NCBI GenBank assembly: GCA_002323535.1
Contig: DCQT01000120.1
Span: 1 to 8,425, forward strand
Source: Bacteriovoracaceae bacterium UBA1511
GTDB taxonomy: Bacteria; Bdellovibrionota; Bacteriovoracia; Bacteriovoracales; Bacteriovoracaceae
Reading direction: 5' to 3'
DNA length: 8,425 nt
The position numbers were made by a program, and so were the translations under genes. This document shows, piece by piece, positions 7,219-8,425 of this stretch; the first letter of the stretch is position 1; every line of letters starts with the position of its first letter. The notes under the pieces are model-generated. The model was given only the letters and a program-made list of their open reading frames with translations. It was not told where the DNA came from and searched no databases.

Positions 7219-8299
7219 GCTGCATCACCTCAACTCGGTACATTTGAACACATTCACTAGATATAAGTTTTTGATACCTTTTTGAGACATCTTTAAACCC
7301 ATCTCTATTAGTCTCAGGGACTCTAAGATAGTTCCTGTTAATAGAAACACCTTCACTAGATAGTGAATTTTTAATTTTTTGATAAAAGGAGCTCTCTAAT
7401 TCACCGGAAAAATACGAAGGCACATCAGATAAGGAAATAAAGTCTAAATCATTCAAAGCGCTAATCGCATCAATCAGATCTCTCTGATGATAGGTTATTT
7501 TCAATTGATTGATATATTTTTTCATTTGCTTGAAAGTTTTTTCATCTGCTTCAACAAGGTTTCCATTGGCATATTTTATCTCTCCAAGAAAACATAACTG
7601 AAGAAAAAAACTAGATTTTGCCGGTTTTTGATAAAACAGATGATTAAAGGCTTTTTTGTAGTAGGTAATGTAAGAGTCTTCTACATTTTTTTTAATAAAA
7701 TGACCTTTGTACAACAAGGCGTTAAACATTGATTTGTTACCAAGGACACTTAGGATGAGTAACCATTTAAGCTTTGGAAAAGCTGTGTCGAAGAATTTTC
7801 TTTGTGATTCTAAATCATCAAAAGAAAAGATCTTCTCACAAATATCAGCGCCGATCACTTTTCTTACAATTTTACTGAAAAAGACAAACGTCTTTTCCCA
7901 TTTTCCGGTCAGAAGTAATGAATTCCAGTTATTTTTTTCAAAACAAGTAGTTAAGTACGAATGAGACTCCTCACATAATTCAAGCCGAGAGAAAAGGGTT
8001 CTTCTCATTGCTGAATTTTCATTCACACTGAATGGAGCATATCCCCAAAAAATTAAATACTCTTGAAAATTAAATTCGCGGATTGTTCTTTCTCTTAATT
8101 TAGCAAGCCACAGCTGCTCTTTCGCAAGATCTACAATATGTAACTCTGAAAGCTTTGAATGAATTAGTGGAAATGCTCTTGATCCACTCCCACAAACAGT
8201 AAGAATTTTTCTAGGTTTTGTTTTTAGAACAATATTTCTTTCGAGCCAAGAATCTTCATTGGCCATAGAATAATTAAGTTTATTGAAATATTCTGACAT
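7208..8299 (-). CDS. DUF3419 (BtaA-like) SAM-dependent transferase
   Basis: This 363-residue protein matches DUF3419, the family of BtaA (SAM:diacylglycerol 3-amino-3-carboxypropyltransferase of betaine-lipid synthesis). Visible features are an N-terminal LNYSMANEDSWLE (8-20), like the family's Y-x-x-x-WED start; a SAM-binding loop ILTVCGSGSRAF (32-43); an acidic strand end HIVDLAKEQL (54-63) in place of the usual DLNPxQ; and a family-like C-terminal DFISLSDVPSYF (286-297). There is no signal peptide or membrane segment. The loop CGSGSR and the NED/WED change differ from my recollection of typical BtaA, so the acceptor may not be diacylglycerol. The start ATG lies two bases after the upstream gene's stop, with only a weak GGAA before it, suggesting coupling to that gene. 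Confidence is good for the family, low for the exact reaction. Confidence 0.8.
   Translation of the reverse strand: MSEYFNKLNYSMANEDSWLERNIVLKTKPRKILTVCGSGSRAFPLIHSKLSELHIVDLAKEQLWLAKLRERTIREFNFQEYLIFWGYAPFSVNENSAMRRTLFSRLELCEESHSYLTTCFEKNNWNSLLLTGKWEKTFVFFSKIVRKVIGADICEKIFSFDDLESQRKFFDTAFPKLKWLLILSVLGNKSMFNALLYKGHFIKKNVEDSYITYYKKAFNHLFYQKPAKSSFFLQLCFLGEIKYANGNLVEADEKTFKQMKKYINQLKITYHQRDLIDAISALNDLDFISLSDVPSYFSGELESSFYQKIKNSLSSEGVSINRNYLRVPETNRDGFKDVSKRYQKLISSECVQMYRVEVMQREF
7225..7231 (-). promoter_or_regulatory. Ribosome binding site for the GTG-started P450
   Basis: On the minus strand this is GAGGTGA, a near-perfect Shine-Dalgarno sequence six bases before the GTG at 7216-7218, lying inside the end of the DUF3419 gene. 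It decides the P450 start: an in-between ATG (GTG ATG CAG) belongs to the DUF3419 frame and reaches TAA three codons later. Confidence 0.75.
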
Positions 8300-8301
8300 T
8301 T

Positions 8302-8425
8302 TTATATTTCCAATTTAAATAATTCATAATCATGGACAGCGTAAGGCTCTCCTATCTTTTCATAAAACTTGCTGCTAATATTACCTTCGCGAATTAAAAC
8401 ACCTGCACCCTTTTTAATGTCTTTT
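8302..8425 (-). CDS. C-terminal part of a GNAT-like acyltransferase (5' end outside window)
   Basis: The minus-strand frame entering from the right edge encodes 40 residues and stops with TAA at 8302-8304. It was found by translating beyond the DUF3419 start. The segment GAGVLIREGNISSKFYEKIG resembles the last conserved motif of GCN5-related N-acetyltransferases, where an Asn begins a helix followed by a Phe-Tyr-x-Lys-x-Gly turn (compare R-x-x-N-x-x-A-x-x-F-Y-x-K-x-G). A hydrophobic C-terminal strand (YELFKLEI) follows, as expected for the last GNAT strands. The acetyl-CoA-binding loop is outside the window, so the acyl donor and acceptor are unknown. The gene ends two bases before the DUF3419 ATG and is clearly in the same operon. 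The family call rests on a short fragment. Confidence 0.6.
   Translation of the reverse strand, partial: KDIKKGAGVLIREGNISSKFYEKIGEPYAVHDYELFKLEI

Noticed and set aside
7707..7964. Plus-strand open frame of 85 codons
   Set aside because: Antisense shadow of the DUF3419 gene; no independent support.

Overview
The window reads as an AT-rich chromosomal segment from a Gram-negative bacterium. Hand counts on sampled 60-base lines give about 27-45% GC in most genes, and somewhat more in the first lipoprotein gene. Envelope features support Gram-negative: a lipobox lipoprotein, a Sec-type signal peptide and a two-repeat RND/MMPL exporter. The protease- and lipase-rich content and low GC would fit a Bacteriovorax/Bdellovibrio-like predator, but that is a guess from style; no marker gene here settles it. 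I see no mobile element, tRNA, rRNA, CRISPR array or phage gene.

Layout, left to right. (1) The 3' end of an unidentified plus-strand gene (1-212) converges on a minus-strand gene for a secreted alpha/beta-hydrolase lipoprotein (257-1702), with a perfect 10-bp hairpin terminator between them. (2) A minus-strand DUF962/Mpo1-like small membrane protein (1835-2134) and a plus-strand secreted M1-type zinc metallopeptidase with a TTG start (2230-3573) diverge from a 95-bp intergenic region. The lipoprotein and DUF962 genes each have an extended -10 promoter element sharing TGTTATAA. (3) A 12-bp-stem hairpin separates the peptidase gene from a long minus-strand operon (window end back to 3599). In transcription order the operon is a GNAT-like acyltransferase C-terminus (partial, 8302-8425), a DUF3419/BtaA-like SAM-dependent transferase (7208-8299), a cytochrome P450 with a GTG start (5908-7218), and an RND/MMPL-type exporter (3599-5908). 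The junctions are a 2-nt gap, an 11-nt overlap and a 1-nt overlap, so translation is very likely coupled.

The operon is the main point of interest. DUF3419 contains BtaA, which moves the 3-amino-3-carboxypropyl group of SAM onto diacylglycerol in betaine-lipid synthesis. Here a relative sits with an N-acyltransferase-like protein, an oxidising P450 and an exporter of a superfamily known for lipid export, and no BtaB-like methyltransferase is visible. A working inference is a pathway that builds, acylates or hydroxylates, and exports an unusual amino-lipid or small aminocarboxypropyl metabolite. The chemistry is not proven by the sequence, and the operon's promoter and first genes lie beyond the right edge.
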